NCBI GenBank assembly: GCA_030280995.1
Contig: JASXTE010000002.1
Location: forward strand, 5,019,683-5,083,682
Length of the DNA stretch: 64,000 nt
DNA from: Hemileia vastatrix
Taxonomy: Eukaryota; Basidiomycota; Pucciniomycetes; Pucciniales; Zaghouaniaceae
Direction: 5' to 3'
The position numbers were made by a program, and so were the translations under genes. The number at the start of each line of letters is the position of its first letter. The first letter of the stretch is position 1. Shown one piece after another: positions 34,717 to 46,806 of the stretch. The notes under the pieces are model-generated. The model saw only the letters and a list, made by a program, of their open reading frames with translations, was not told the origin of the DNA and searched no databases.

Positions 34717-37700
34717 TGTTAGCCGGTTGTCTAGAAGAGGGAGAAGAAGAAGAAGAGGAAGAAGGAGAAAAGTTAAAAATAAAGAGAACAATAAAAAACA
34801 AAACAAAACAGAAACAAGAGCAAGGGAATTTTCTTTAAAGGAAATTCAACAACAATATTTGGGAGTATTGACACGACAAAAGATACTGGTTTAATATGTA
34901 TATTGATCAAGTGAGTAATTCTTATTCTCTGCTTAAATATCAACTCCAACTACTAATAAACTTAAAGCAACCTTAATTTATTTATATAGTATTTTTAATA
35001 GGACTTATAGCTTCACAAAAAATAATAATAAAAAGTATTTAAATTTGTATAAGTAACATAAGTGATGGCGGCTAAAGGGGACTTCCAAGGCCTTTTTATA
35101 GGTAAGTAGATCTCTGAAGCGCCATAATAGTGTATATACAATATAATAAAAATGTGAAACAAGAAGAAAAGAGAATAAAATTAAAACATAGAAATTAAGA
35201 GAAAAACATGAAACAATCACCATGCAATATGGGCGGCCAACTTGCTAGCAAGTCCGCAACCTTGAACCCTAATTCATATCTTTTTGATCCCACATTTAAT
35301 TTGTGATGAAACCACCAAGAAAAAATATTGAAATTATGGTGAACTCAATATGAATACAACTTGAACATTTAATGAAGCATAGGTAATAATACTTTGAACA
35401 AATCTTGAGATATGAAGAATGAGATTTTTTTATAGAAATTTTAATACAGTGCAGACCACACTCAAATTAATCTGAAAAATACATATTTTAAACTATTTAA
35501 GCAGTTTCTTTGCAATTTAAAAAAATAAAACACCAATGTATAGATCTGGCAAGATACCATCTGACATTATTATATAAGTTTCTTTGGCCAGAAATACATG
35601 GAAAAACTACAATTTGAAATATTTCAATTTGTTCATGAAAGGTTATTTTGTGCAGTATTATTATTTATTGTATTATTTTCAAGAATTGAAAAAACTATAT
35701 ACTTATTTTATTACTAGATAATACTGAATATTATAAATCATTAAAATATCTAAAGAAGGTGCAAAAATCTTAAAAAATGATGTTACAAAGACTTTACTTA
35801 GACATATAATTTTCAAATTCAATTGACATACTATATTTCAATTTTAAATAAAAAAAATTCATACTAATATTTATTAAAATTTATTTCCCCTCTTCTTCAA
35901 AATTTTCAAAATATTAAAATGTAGATTTTATTTGATTTAAGTAAATGAAGAGAATAACAGTATAAGAGTTGTGGATTTTTAGGATTCAAGGAATTTCTGT
36001 GCCCACTCTTTGTAACATATTTTATAAATTTTAAATTTTTTGAATATTTATTTTTTATTACTATCTTCTTTTATTGTCTTTTTTACTCCCTCTCAAGAAT
36101 ACCCCACTCTTTTCCATTTGGAATATTTCTTTATCCTCACCACATCTTTCTGCCCAACATTTTCACTCCCTTTGTCATCATTTTCAACCCCTATCCACAT
36201 TTGCCTCTCCCTCTCCATACCTCTCTACCACTCTCCACTCCTCTCCTTCCAGTCTGATTACCTCCCCATTTCTCCCTAACACTTTATTTTTATATAAAGA
36301 AATATGGACTGAGTTGAAAGGGAGGAAATTGGGGTTCAAGGATTGTGGAGGTGAGATAAAGGAGAGGAATGGGGAGACACGGGTTGGGGAGGCTAGAGAG
36401 AGGGGTGAGGAAGGGTATATGGGGTAGCAAAAAGCTTGTGAAAGAGTTGGAAGGGAAGATTGAGGGTTCTGTGGTGTTTTGACTGAAGAAAAGGGAGAGG
36501 TTTAGAGGGGTGAAATGGGGATCAAAAGAGGATTTCATACAATGGGGCTGGGAGGATAGCAAAAGGGGTGGGGAGGGAAGACAAGCATGTGTTGATAGAA
36601 TTGAAAGGGATGGGGATTGGTGCAAACAGAGTGTGAAAATAGGAGGATGAACTCTGTTCTTTGGGCAAAGAACAGAGTCTTCCATACAATATTAGCTGAA
36701 ACATAGTTTTAAATTCTGTAAAAACATTTGTAGGTAATAGAAAAAGTCACTGATTTTTTTTATATGTAATCTGAAAGTTTTTAATAAAATTATTGTATTT
36801 AAGAATAGTGATATTGTAAATCAATTTTTATCAATCAACTTAATTTAATAAAGTATTATTTAAATAAATTGCTTAAAAATACTTTGCATTGAGTAGACTC
36901 ATGGAATGATTTTTTCTGGCTTTCATTCAGTTATCCTCACACTTTCACTATGTTTTCAATATAGATCCATTATTATTTGTGTGATACTTCAAGTGAAAGT
37001 TCAGTATTACTTCAGTCTGAGTTCCATCTAATTTCCATCTGACTTCTAGTTGAGGACTTGCTAGCAAGTCCCCCCCCAAATATTGCGTGGTGAATAAACT
37101 AAACCCGTGAGTAAGTAACCAATTTCCCCATCAGAAGTTTCCATAACAATTAATTAAAATAATCAGTAACTAAGTAAGTCTGAAACATAAGAACTGCAAG
37201 TAAAATAATCCAAAATAGGTATTACAGTGAGATGTAAAGGGTTTAATTAAAACAAATAAAATTATTTTCACACAAAAATTCATGTAATCAATTTAATCCA
37301 GTGTAAAGCAAAATTAATTAATTTTTTAAACTATGTAATTAATTCAATAACTAGTTTAAATGAAACAAATAATTAATTTAATGATATTCCTAATTTAAAG
37401 TGAGAATTTGAATACCATCTTATTAAATAAGTGTTTTAATTTATTTAATAATTTTACTGACACAATTAAGGGTCAAAAAAGCGCCCAATATTATTTTTAA
37501 TAAGATATGTAAGGCTTTATTTAATATATAAATTTAATTAATTAATTTAATTACATCATAAGTTAATTTTACACTTATACTTATAATATATGTTTATAAT
37601 TAATTAATTATTAATTTATATTTATTAAATACATAAAAATGCGACATAATTTATAGAATATAAAATATAGCATGCTTAATTTAAATGTATAAATAATTTA

Positions 37701-37879
37701 TATAATAATAAAATTAATATAATATTTATTTTACTTATATTTAATAAGATACTTATATAATTTTAATATGCAATAAAATATTATTACATACATACATAAC
37801 ATGCATATTTTTACACCCTCTTTCAACTCCAATAAACTAACTTAACATTTACTGGGCTCCTGGTACATCCTGGCTGACA
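34717..37879. mobile_element. 3.16 kb insertion with TG...CA ends, LTR-like
   Basis: H1's end sequence (CATCATCCCATTCATGC...) is broken at 34717 and resumes at 37880 (CACAGCATAGCACTTTATAA), as shown by continuous H2 sequence at 58500-58440. The insert begins TGTTAGCCGG and ends CCTGGCTGACA, with near-duplicate flanks GCATT and GCACT. No matching internal direct LTRs or pol domains were found, so it is either a long solo LTR or a non-coding LTR element. Inside are a pyrimidine/purine switch (36063-36660) and two ACTTGCTAGCAAGT palindromes (about 35240 and 37055). Apparent ORFs in it are low-complexity. Confidence 0.6.
36063..36690. repeat. Pyrimidine-rich block switching to purine-rich block
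   Basis: About 240 bases dominated by C/T (36063-36290) are followed after TTTATATAAAG by about 360 bases dominated by G/A (36310-36665). Frames on both strands here give Ser/Pro/Leu-rich peptides and are not genes. Confidence 0.7.
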
Positions 37880-38687
37880 GCACTCCACAGCATAGCACTT
37901 TATAACTCAAAACATCATACATCACTTACATTTTTATACTATATAAGAGTCATGGGTTCCTCAATCTCAATTCACCACCTTGACATGAAATTGCATATTT
38001 TCAGCTAAGGCACAATTTTTCAGTCATTCCTCATATTTTTTTCATCTTCTCCTCAAACACCCTCAAAGAATTTGAAGTCAATTATTTTCTTAACTCATCT
38101 CTCCAGGTAAGTCATTTTTTCATTTTTATTTTTATATTTGCTAATTTGTATTTTTTTTCTCATTTTCATTTTCATTCTTTTTTTGTCCTGTAAGTGATTT
38201 TTTTGGTTTTCAAGTTTAGACTGATTTTTTTTCTTTCTTTCTTTTCCCCTCCATCATCCCCCCTTCCCTCCTCCTTGGCTGCCTCATCCCCCTTTCCCCC
38301 CTTCTTGGTGTCCTCAAATCTCACCCTTTTCCCTCTTCTTGGTGTCCTCAAATGATTTTTTATGCCCCCAACTTCTTCAACTCAGAAACCTCAATCAGGA
38401 AGCTTCTCTTCTTTGCTGGGGTATTTTATAACCCCCACCTCTTTCCTCCCTCACTCACCTCAGAAAACTCAGCCAAGAAGCTTAGCTGCCTAGATGGGGT
38501 ACCTTAACCCCCACCACCTCTCCCACTCCTGAATGGCCTTAAAACTACATCCAGGCAGCCTCACTTCCTAGCTGGGGTACCTCAACTCCCCCCCTCTCTC
38601 CACCACCTCCTAAAATCTCTCCCCCCATCTCACTTACCTAAGAAACCTCATCCAGACAGCTTTGCTGCCTAGCTGGAGTAAATTTAC

Positions 38688-40186
38688 TGTCAGCCTGTAT
38701 ATCCCCAGGACTGAGTAGAAAGTACATATAAGTTATGTTAAACACATGAACTATAAATGGGAATAATAATTAAGAGTACACAAACAGTATACATAAGTAA
38801 AATTATGATAATATACAAAATATGCCATTATAACACCTTATATACATGCATATATCCACCTTTTATAGGTCTTATGTACTTAATATTAAGTTGGAATATG
38901 TTAGGGTAATCTTTAGAACCTTAAGTATAAGGCTACATAATTTTTAAGTACACTTAAAGCTGTTATATTCATTGTTTTACACAAAAAACAAGAAATGCGC
39001 TTTATTTCACTTAAAAGTTGACTATATGTGCTATAAAATTGAGAATATCAAAATTGCGCTTTGAAAGATCAATTTTTCTCATTTAGGAATATTGATTTGG
39101 CTATTTAAATGCATAAAAATAACACTTTTCAAATTTGGTGTTTTTTATGCCAGAAATGGCTTCTGTGTACTGGCCACATACTGCCTGCTTTTTTCCTGTG
39201 TGAATAGCTTCATTTTTAGCAAAGTTAGCTTTTTCACACTATAATTACCCCACATTCTATGCCCACTGTGGGGAAACACACTAAAATAGGCGACAGGCAC
39301 TTATTTAGTGTCCTAGCTTAATTAATAATGCATTGACCTTGTTTATATGCACTAATTTCATTAATAACCTCACTCTTGGCATCTTATTTCATCACCATGC
39401 TTCAATTCGCCTAAATTTAATCAAGGATTTACCCGTGCAAGCGTCTACCAAGGACTGCATGTAGTTACCCCACATCTCATGCTCTTTTTTGAGTTTTTGG
39501 GTGGTTTCTCAGTCAATATTGGTTTTTTTTAAATGGGAATTTCATGTAGTATGTCAGGATTAGCCCCATTATTTCTAAAGTGAATCCCCCTTATTATTAA
39601 GCTATCATTAACCTTAAAAAAATACCCTTTAGTCTTTTATATTATTGTTTAATACGCATATACTCTCTTTTTATCTCATTCTTTAATTTTGATGGATTTT
39701 CCTTATTATTACAGGATTTTGACGGTTTTTACTCTTCTAATTTTGTCATGGGCTATTGGGAATGTTGATGGGCATGTCTATTAGTTGTTTGGAGGCGTCA
39801 TTAACTGTGTATTGGGTGGTACATCAAGGGAATCATTGGGGAACTCAGTGAGTATAAAAGGAGGAGGTTTTTGGGTTGTGTTTCTACATTCTTTATCATT
39901 ACAATTTACCCTATATAACTAAATAAATTACAATACATATCAATTAGTACTTTTTTAAGACTTTTGAATAGTATCTGAATTATTAAAATCTTTTTTTCTA
40001 CCAACTAAAAAGATTGTAAGCCACATATAAAGATAGTGAGAATTATATTACTGAGACCTTTATTTTGGATTATATTTTACTATTTGTTGGATTTTTACTA
40101 CAGTATTCATTTAGGACCATTAAAATCTTCTAGAAAACTGACCATTCAAGCTATTTCACATCTTTTTACTTGACCTCAGCCTGAAA
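38688..40186 (+). repeat. Gypsy-2 5' LTR (LTR-A), 1499 bp
   Basis: Starts TGTCAGCC and ends CTCAGCCTGAAA, where the expected final CA is mutated. The promoter TATA motif TATAAAAG is at about 39853-39860. The conserved internal block CACTGTGGGGAAACACACTA is near 39264. Collinear with 46807-48307. Confidence 0.92.
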
Positions 40187-40773
40187 ATTGGGGGCCTTTC
40201 CTCAAGAATTCTGTTATAATCCAGTAAGTAAAAATTTCAAAGAAGGTACACGTAAATAAAATCCCTATAGAAATATTTGGATAATTACAACAGGTTGGGG
40301 TCACTTATATAGTGATTTCAGAAAAAGAAGCCCTGTTATATAATAAAATTGTGATATTGAATCAACAATTTTACCACTAATTTAACATATAATTGTTCTT
40401 AGTGGGAGTCTGTCAATAGACCAATTAAATTTGTGATCTTTGCAGATGATAACCAATTAGACTGATTAATTGTTTTCCTTTAACAGGACTTTTAATCCCT
40501 TTCTATTGGTCTGTAAAGTTCATTTATATTTTAAAAAGAATCTTACTAACAGTTGTTTTTTTTTAAATATAAAAACACGGCTACATATTGTAGACCAGTT
40601 AAATCAAGTGACCACTTAAAAAGCATATTTGACTTTTGGCACTTAGAAATTCACTTCATACCAATAAGTAAGCAATCAAATTGTCTTCAGTGGTATTGAT
40701 AAATACTGATAAAACTCCTTTTGAAGTTTTCATATCTAAACTTTCCATTCTTTAGAAGAAATTCCATGTAAAA
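40187..40773 (+). other. Gypsy-2 primer-site region and 5' leader
   Basis: ATTGGGGGCCTTTCCTCAAG follows the LTR directly (see the gypsy-1 counterpart). The remaining ~570 bases up to the ORF1 ATG are A+T-rich and non-coding. Confidence 0.6.
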
Positions 40774-41311
40774 ATGTGTGACAACAATGACATTGTAAGT
40801 AATAAGGCAAAAAATTATAACTTAAGACCTAGAGCTGAAAGACCTGTTACAGGACATTCAAATGGAGGTCCAGGACTCTCCCATAATAAACAACACTCCA
40901 CCAATTTCTCTGGAGGAAAGGGAAAGGCTTTTAAAGCAAGTTTCAATAAAGAAAGTAAAAAATACATTACAAGAAAAAATTCACTCCCTATCCACCCTAC
41001 TGAACACCTTGACAATAAGAGTCAAAAATATAGTGGACCAGATCAACAATCTGGAGAAAAGAGCAGCTCATGGTTTCATCGAAGTCAACCAAGCTCTAGT
41101 GGACATAAAGGCTCAACCACCAACAGTGGCACCCACCAATTCCATAGCAACACCTCCAGCCCAAGAGGAGGATCAAAAAATCGTAGTAAGAAAATGGAAA
41201 TAGGATTGATACGCCCAAAATTACAACAATGCTCAACAGCAGGGCTCCAGAAGTCACCCTTACAGGGGAAAGGCAAGGAGAGGCAGGGGAAGTGGGATAA
41301 GACCTTGGTAA
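40774..41311 (+). CDS. Gypsy-2 ORF1: coiled-coil, RG-tailed protein with two short introns
   Basis: Exon 1 40774-40794 (MCDNNDI); intron 40795-40852 (GTAAGT...TTACAG); exon 2 40853-41185 (DIQMEVQDSPIINNTPPISL, coiled coil with LEKRAAHGFIEVNQALVDI, Pro/Ala-rich end); intron 41186-41242 (GTAAG...AGCAG, 57 nt, contains TAG and TGA in frame); exon 3 41243-41311 (GSRSHPYRGKARRGRGSG, ends IRPW, TAA). Every join keeps frame, giving about 140 residues. The arrangement is paralleled in gypsy-1. The basic RG tail suggests RNA binding. The continuous 302-codon frame 40774-41682 reads through the introns in a different phase and is probably not the native product. The splicing model is inferred from two copies, without transcript data. 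Confidence 0.6.
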
Positions 41312-42883
41312 GTCATCCAACTCCTCATAGTCAATTGCATCAACCTGATAATAAATTACTTATAGGTAATGAGATTGATAAGGAAATATTGGATATTATT
41401 GATAATGATTTAAAGGATTATTCATTTGGAAAAAATATGTTAAACTTGTCTTTACATGAGGACAATGTAAATAGTTTTATTGATCACCAGGATAATGCTA
41501 TTAATATAAAAATGGAATCAAATGATGAATCTTCTGAGTTGGACACAGAAAAAATAGAATATTTTTTGAAAGAGAATCCAATGGAATCAAAAATAATAAG
41601 TAAATTATTATTGAGAATTGAAAAATTGAAGAGTTCTCAAAAGAGTCAAACAATAATACAGAAAATGTATCATTACAGCTAACACAATCATTGAGTACAA
41701 CAGCCAATAAATTAAAAATTATTGAAAATTCAAATGATGAATTAATCAATGAGAATAAAAGATTGAATTCTGATATTAGAAATTTAGAAAGTAAATTAGA
41801 ACATTCTCGGAATGTTATGGCTACCATTGAGGGACGTGTTAAATTATCTTTTTCAAATATAAATGATACTCTGACTCATGTACCTGTAATAAAGGATAGG
41901 TTACAAAGAGTAGAAATAGAAGTAGCAATCATATTTAAAAATACTGAAAAAAAAAAGATAACACTTCTTATGTGGCAAGAGTACCTGTTTTCATGAAACA
42001 CACAAATGAAGCACCAATGATGGAGCATGAACATAGTGTCATGGGCTCTGAGACCAGTAAATCAGTAAAAGATGAAATAAATGATCATCTTTCCAAAGTA
42101 AGTGAATTACTGAATATTCATCAGGTTAGGGAAGAAAGAACTAACCAAAAGAACTGGCCTAAGTTAGATCAGTACCCTTCTTTTGACAGGGATTCAAAAT
42201 CTGATTGGCAGCAATTCATACAAAGAATTAATAAATTAAAATTTTCATACAAATTACCTGATGAAGAAATTACTTCAAAGTTAATATCTTTATTTACAGA
42301 TGTGGCCTTATTATGGTTTGAATCTGTATTGAGTGAGGGAATTTATTACTCCTGGAATGAATGGAAGGCACTAATTGAAAGGCAATTTGGTGGCCCAAAA
42401 TTTAGAATCACTCAACAAAGATTTAATGAAAGAACAAGATATAATCCAAATGCTGGAGAAAAACCCATGGTCTTTTTAATGACTTTAATAAAAATCATGA
42501 AAGCTATGGATCCAAAAATGGATTATGGAGAGTGAAAAGAAAAAATAATGTACAAGTTGCCTATATCAGTTAGAGACATTATTGTAGCTAGAACTGAAAC
42601 CATCAGAGATACCTCTGGGTTTATTAATATATGCAATGAGATATTATTAAACCACAATTATGAAACCAAGTATAGCAATTACAGAAAAAGTGTTGACGTG
42701 GTAAAACCTACTACAAGTAAATTGCCAGTGGAGAAGAAAAAACCTTCAGCTCCCTTTGTCCCTAAGAGACAGGAGAATAACACTTGTTACAAATTTAATG
42801 AACCTTGGGTAAAGGGTCACACGTGTAAGAAGAGAATAAATGTTATTGAAACCTCACAGAATTCTGAACCAAGTAATCATTAA
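41312..42883 (+). pseudogene. Gypsy-2 gag (ORF2 N-terminal part)
   Basis: Begins after ORF1 with an acidic segment (NEIDKEILDIIDNDLKDYS). A coiled coil (LSTTANKLKIIENSNDELIN) then requires a frame change near 41622. A second shift at the A-run 41943-41953 leads into ARVPVFMKHTNEAP and the capsid domain (WPKLDQYPSFDRDSKSDWQQ, EWKALIERQFGGPKFRITQQ). A TGA at 42533-42535 replaces the Trp codon seen in gypsy-1. The zinc knuckle NTCYKFNEPWVKGHTCKKR has Phe in place of its second Cys. TAA at 42881-42883 replaces a Glu codon. Particle-forming Gag, inactive here. Confidence 0.8.
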
Positions 42884-42892
42884 GATGAGAAC

Positions 42893-45800
42893 GTGGAATC
42901 CAGTGAGGATTGTAAAAGTAACATATCTTTCAGTGATGATGAACATGAGATATTTGTATTAGAACAGGATATTATGTTCCTGAATGATGCTATACCTCAT
43001 ACAGACACATCTTTAACTTCCATTGAGGAAGCTGAAATAATTAAAGATGTAACTCATGATACTTACAAAATAACACCTATCAGAGCACCTTTTATTATAT
43101 GTGGAAGAGAAATGAATGCCATTCTTGACACTGGGGCTGCAGGTAGTGTAGTTTCAAATAATACATTAATGAAACTTGATAGTAAGTACCAGGAAAAACT
43201 AGAAACTGTTCAAACAAAGAACTGGAGAGGTTTTGGTTCAGTATTAAATACAATTGGCAAATACAAAACTGCTGTATTCTTTAAATATAATAATGGATAT
43301 GTTAGAGCAGTGTGTGAATTTGTAGTAATGGATAATAAAAATTGTAGTGATTGGTTTATTATTGGCAATGATTTATTGACAAAATTTGGCATTAAACTAG
43401 ATCCTGCAAAGAGTTGCTTCACTATAGGCGTAAATGGTAAGAGAAAATTCAAAATATGTTCTGAAAACTCAGTGCATGCCATTTCTCCTAGAGAAGAACA
43501 ACTGCAAGGTGGAAGAACCACCACTGAAATGGTTGAATTGGACAATAAAATCCAAAAGGCCTCTTTCAGTTCTCAACTCTCAAAAATTGAAGAAGAAAAT
43601 ATTTTGAGATTGATTAAATCATATCCTATGGCATTTGCTCATGGTTCAAATGAACTAGGATTGGTCAAAGACCATGAGATGAAAATCTCTTTAAGCTGTG
43701 ATTTGGATAATATTCGTTGCAGCTTAAAAAAGAAACCTTACCCAGCATCTCCTGCAAAAAGGAAAGATATTGAAGACAATTTAAAATTAATGTTGGAAAT
43801 GGGTATTGTTGAAAAAGTAGACACAACACCTAAGTATTGTGTCATTTCACCAGTATTGATCTCTTATGAAAAGGATAAGGCAAGATTATGCAGTGATTAT
43901 AGAGCTCTGAATACATACACTGTAGATGATATTTACCCTCTACCAAGGATAGCTTCTATCCATGCTACTTTACAAGGAGCAAAATATATTTCCTGTCTGG
44001 ATGGAAACAAGGTTTACCACCAGATTCCAGTGGAAAAGAATTCTCAAAATTACTTATTAATAACCACACATATGGGTATATATAAGTATGTGAGAATGCC
44101 ATTTGGCCCAAAGAATGCGCCTTCAGTCTTCCAAAAATTAATGGATAGTGTATTCCATCAGGAAATGGTTGAAGAATGGCTTTTGGTCTATATTGAGGAC
44201 ATCATAGTGTTTTCAAAAACATATGATGAACATTTAAATCACCTGAAAAGAGTCTTTCAAAGGATGGATGAAATAAATATGACAATTGCATTAAAGAAAT
44301 GTAAGTTTGGATTTCAATCCTTGAAAGTACTTGGACATGTTGTATCTGGATTACAAATTTGTGTTGACCAGAATAAGGTGGCAGCAATTAAAAACATTGG
44401 TATACCTAAAAATGTAAAAGAGGTTCAAAGTTTTTTGGGTATGTGTGGATATTATAGACAGTATATTAAAAATTACCAATCCATTGCAGCTCCTTTAACA
44501 ACATTAATCAGGAAAAATGAGGCTTTCATTTGGAATAATGAAAGACAACACGCCTTTAATAAATTAAAGGAATGTTTAATGTCAGCTTTAATATTGGGAC
44601 TGCCAGAATTCACCCTACCTTTTATCTTGTACACTGATGCAAGCTTCATAGGTTTAGGTGCTGCTTTACAGCAGAAACAGATAATAAATGGAAAATTATC
44701 TGAAGTAGTTTTCTGTTATATATCCAGAGCCTTAAGAAAAACAGAATTAAGGTATGGTGCCACACAGCTGGAATGTTTAGCCATGGTGTGGGCTTTGGAG
44801 AATCTTCATTACTATCTGGAAGACCAGAAGTTTAAACTTATAACAGATTGCAGTGCAGTAAAATCATTACTAAACATGAAAACCCTTAATAGGCACATGT
44901 TTAGATGGCAACTAGCTGTACAAGAGTACAGAGGAAGAATCACAATCACTCACAGAGAAGGAACATTGCATTCTAATGTGGATTTATTATCCAGAAGTCC
45001 TTTGCCAAATGATGCTGACAACCCAGCTTATGTACCTGAAAATGAGGTTATACATATATTTGGGATTTATATAGTGGATTTAGAGGAAGAATTTATGCAA
45101 ACTATATTAGAAAATTATACATCTGATAAATATTTGACTAAACTATCTACCATTCTAAATGATCCAACTAATGCCTCCATGAGTGCTTTAATTAAAACCT
45201 TGCCTCAAAAGTATAGAAATGCGTTGGAAAAAGTAAACTGTCAATTGAGGATGGATATATATATTACAGGAAAAAAATAAGTAATGTAATAGTGATACCA
45301 CCTTCTATGAAAGAGTTAATTTTGAGTACTTGTAATGATGACATCTTAGCTGGTCATTTTGATTTTAACAAAACATTAACCAGAGTTAAAAATACAGCCT
45401 GGTGGATAAACATGAAAGAAGATGTACAAAAATACATTGAAACATGTGACTCTTGTCAGAAATCTAAAAGATTAACTGGGAAGAAGAGAGCTGGGTTGTT
45501 GCAACAAATAGAGCAGCCAAAAGCTCCATGGGAAATTATAAACATGGATTTTGTAACTGGCTTACCATTAGCAGGAAAAGAAAGTTCCAATTTTTGCTAG
45601 GTAATAGTAGATAGATTAACAAAAATGTGTAAATTTATCCCTACCCATAAAGAGGTATCTGCAAAAGACTTGGCACTACTGTGGTGGACTCAGATGATGA
45701 ATACTGCTGGGTTCCCTAAAGCCATAATCTCTGACAGAGAGCCTAAATTCACTTCAGAGTTCTGGACATCTTTGATGGAAGTATCAGGCTGCCAATTGAA

Positions 45801-46625
45801 ATTGTCTACAGCACACCATCCACAAACTGATGGGCTGGCTGGGAGAATGATACAAACTTTATAAGACATGATCAGAAGATATTGTGCCTTTGGATTAGAA
45901 TACAAAAACAATGAGAAATTCACACATGACTGGGTAACATTAATTCCTGGCCTTGAATTTGCTTATAACAGCACAACTCATTCTGTAACAGAGAAGAAAC
46001 CAATTGAACTCTGGCTGGGATACATACCAAATACCCCAGTAAATCATTTAAATAAATTACCAAGGTTAGATATACACCCTGGTACTAAATCCTTTATTCA
46101 TATGCAACAAATGTGTAGAAAGCAAACAGAATAATGCATCCAAAAATCATTTGAATATGAAAAAAAAGGTGGGATAAATCTCATAAAGAATTTGAATTTA
46201 AAAAGGGAGATGAAGTCCTCATATCCACACTACATTTTAACTTACAAGGTAATGTTAAATTAAAGGATCCCTTTGTAGGACCTTTTGTAGTAAGCAAAAT
46301 GGTTGGTAATAATGCAGTGGAAGTCATATTATATGCTTCATATGATAGGAAACATCCAGTTTTCCCTATCTCATTATTGAAACCTTACCATGCAAATGAT
46401 CCTGACTTATTTCCAAAAAGAAGGGGAAAGCCTAAAAAGCAACCTGAAGAAATTGTGGAAAAAGCAGAGATTGAAAAAATACTCAAGAAAAGAATCCTTA
46501 CTAAAGAAAAAGGAACTGAGTATTTATTAAGATTTAAAGGGAAATCAAATGAATTTGATAAATGGATACCTGAAAAAGAAATTTCTAATTTATCCACCCT
46601 TCTTAAAAAATTTAAACAGAAATAA
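42893..46625 (+). pseudogene. Gypsy-2 pol: protease, RT, RNase H, integrase, chromodomain
   Basis: A 795-codon frame (42893-45280) holds retropepsin AILDTGAAGSVVS (intact DTG, about 43127), RT with RLCSDYRALN and VYIEDIIVFSKTY (YIDD changed to YIED), and RNase H with TDASFIGLGAALQQ, ATQLECLAMVWAL, ITDC and HSNVDLLSR. A base loss near 45235 shifts the frame. Integrase follows: CNDDILAGHFDFNKTL / CDSCQKSKR zinc site, NMDFVTGLPL, a TAG at 45598-45600, and ISDREPKF. The third motif TDGLAGRMIQTL has the catalytic Glu replaced by Gly. TAA codons at 45862-45864 and 46132-46134 and a shift near 46165 precede the chromodomain (EYLLRFKGKSNEFDKWIPEK), ending 46625. The chromodomain targets integration to marked chromatin in chromoviruses. 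Confidence 0.88.
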
Positions 46626-46788
46626 ATTCCTGTCCAACCAGATGAGGGGTTAAAATACCAGTACTCATAATATTTTATTATGTTTTATTTCTTTTAAGTA
46701 TAATCTTTAATGCTACAGAACTAATCTGAATACCTGAAAATTAAACAAATAAAAAAATAAAAATGTATAGCTTATCATTTTTTTATTG
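46626..46788 (+). other. Gypsy-2 3' untranslated stretch
   Basis: A+T-rich non-coding sequence between the pol stop and the polypurine tract. Confidence 0.6.
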
Positions 46789-46806
46789 TTTTTTTGGGTG
46801 GGCAAG
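46789..46806 (+). other. Polypurine tract of gypsy-2
   Basis: TTTTTTTGGGTGGGCAAG immediately precedes the 3' LTR start TGTCAGCC. Confidence 0.65.

Noticed and set aside
34667..34894. 75-codon Arg/Lys-rich ORF (RRRGRRRRRGRRRKV)
   Set aside because: It crosses the H1/insert boundary at 34717, so it is a chance fusion of terminal repeat and purine-rich LTR-like sequence.
36040..36704. ORFs up to 131 codons in both strands
   Set aside because: They arise from the pyrimidine/purine-rich blocks and encode Ser/Pro/Leu repeats; no domain.
40815..41682. 302-codon continuous frame from 40774 and minus frames opposite it
   Set aside because: The conserved peptide is in another phase and is recovered by splicing; the continuous frame mixes intron and out-of-phase sequence. 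The minus frames are shadows.
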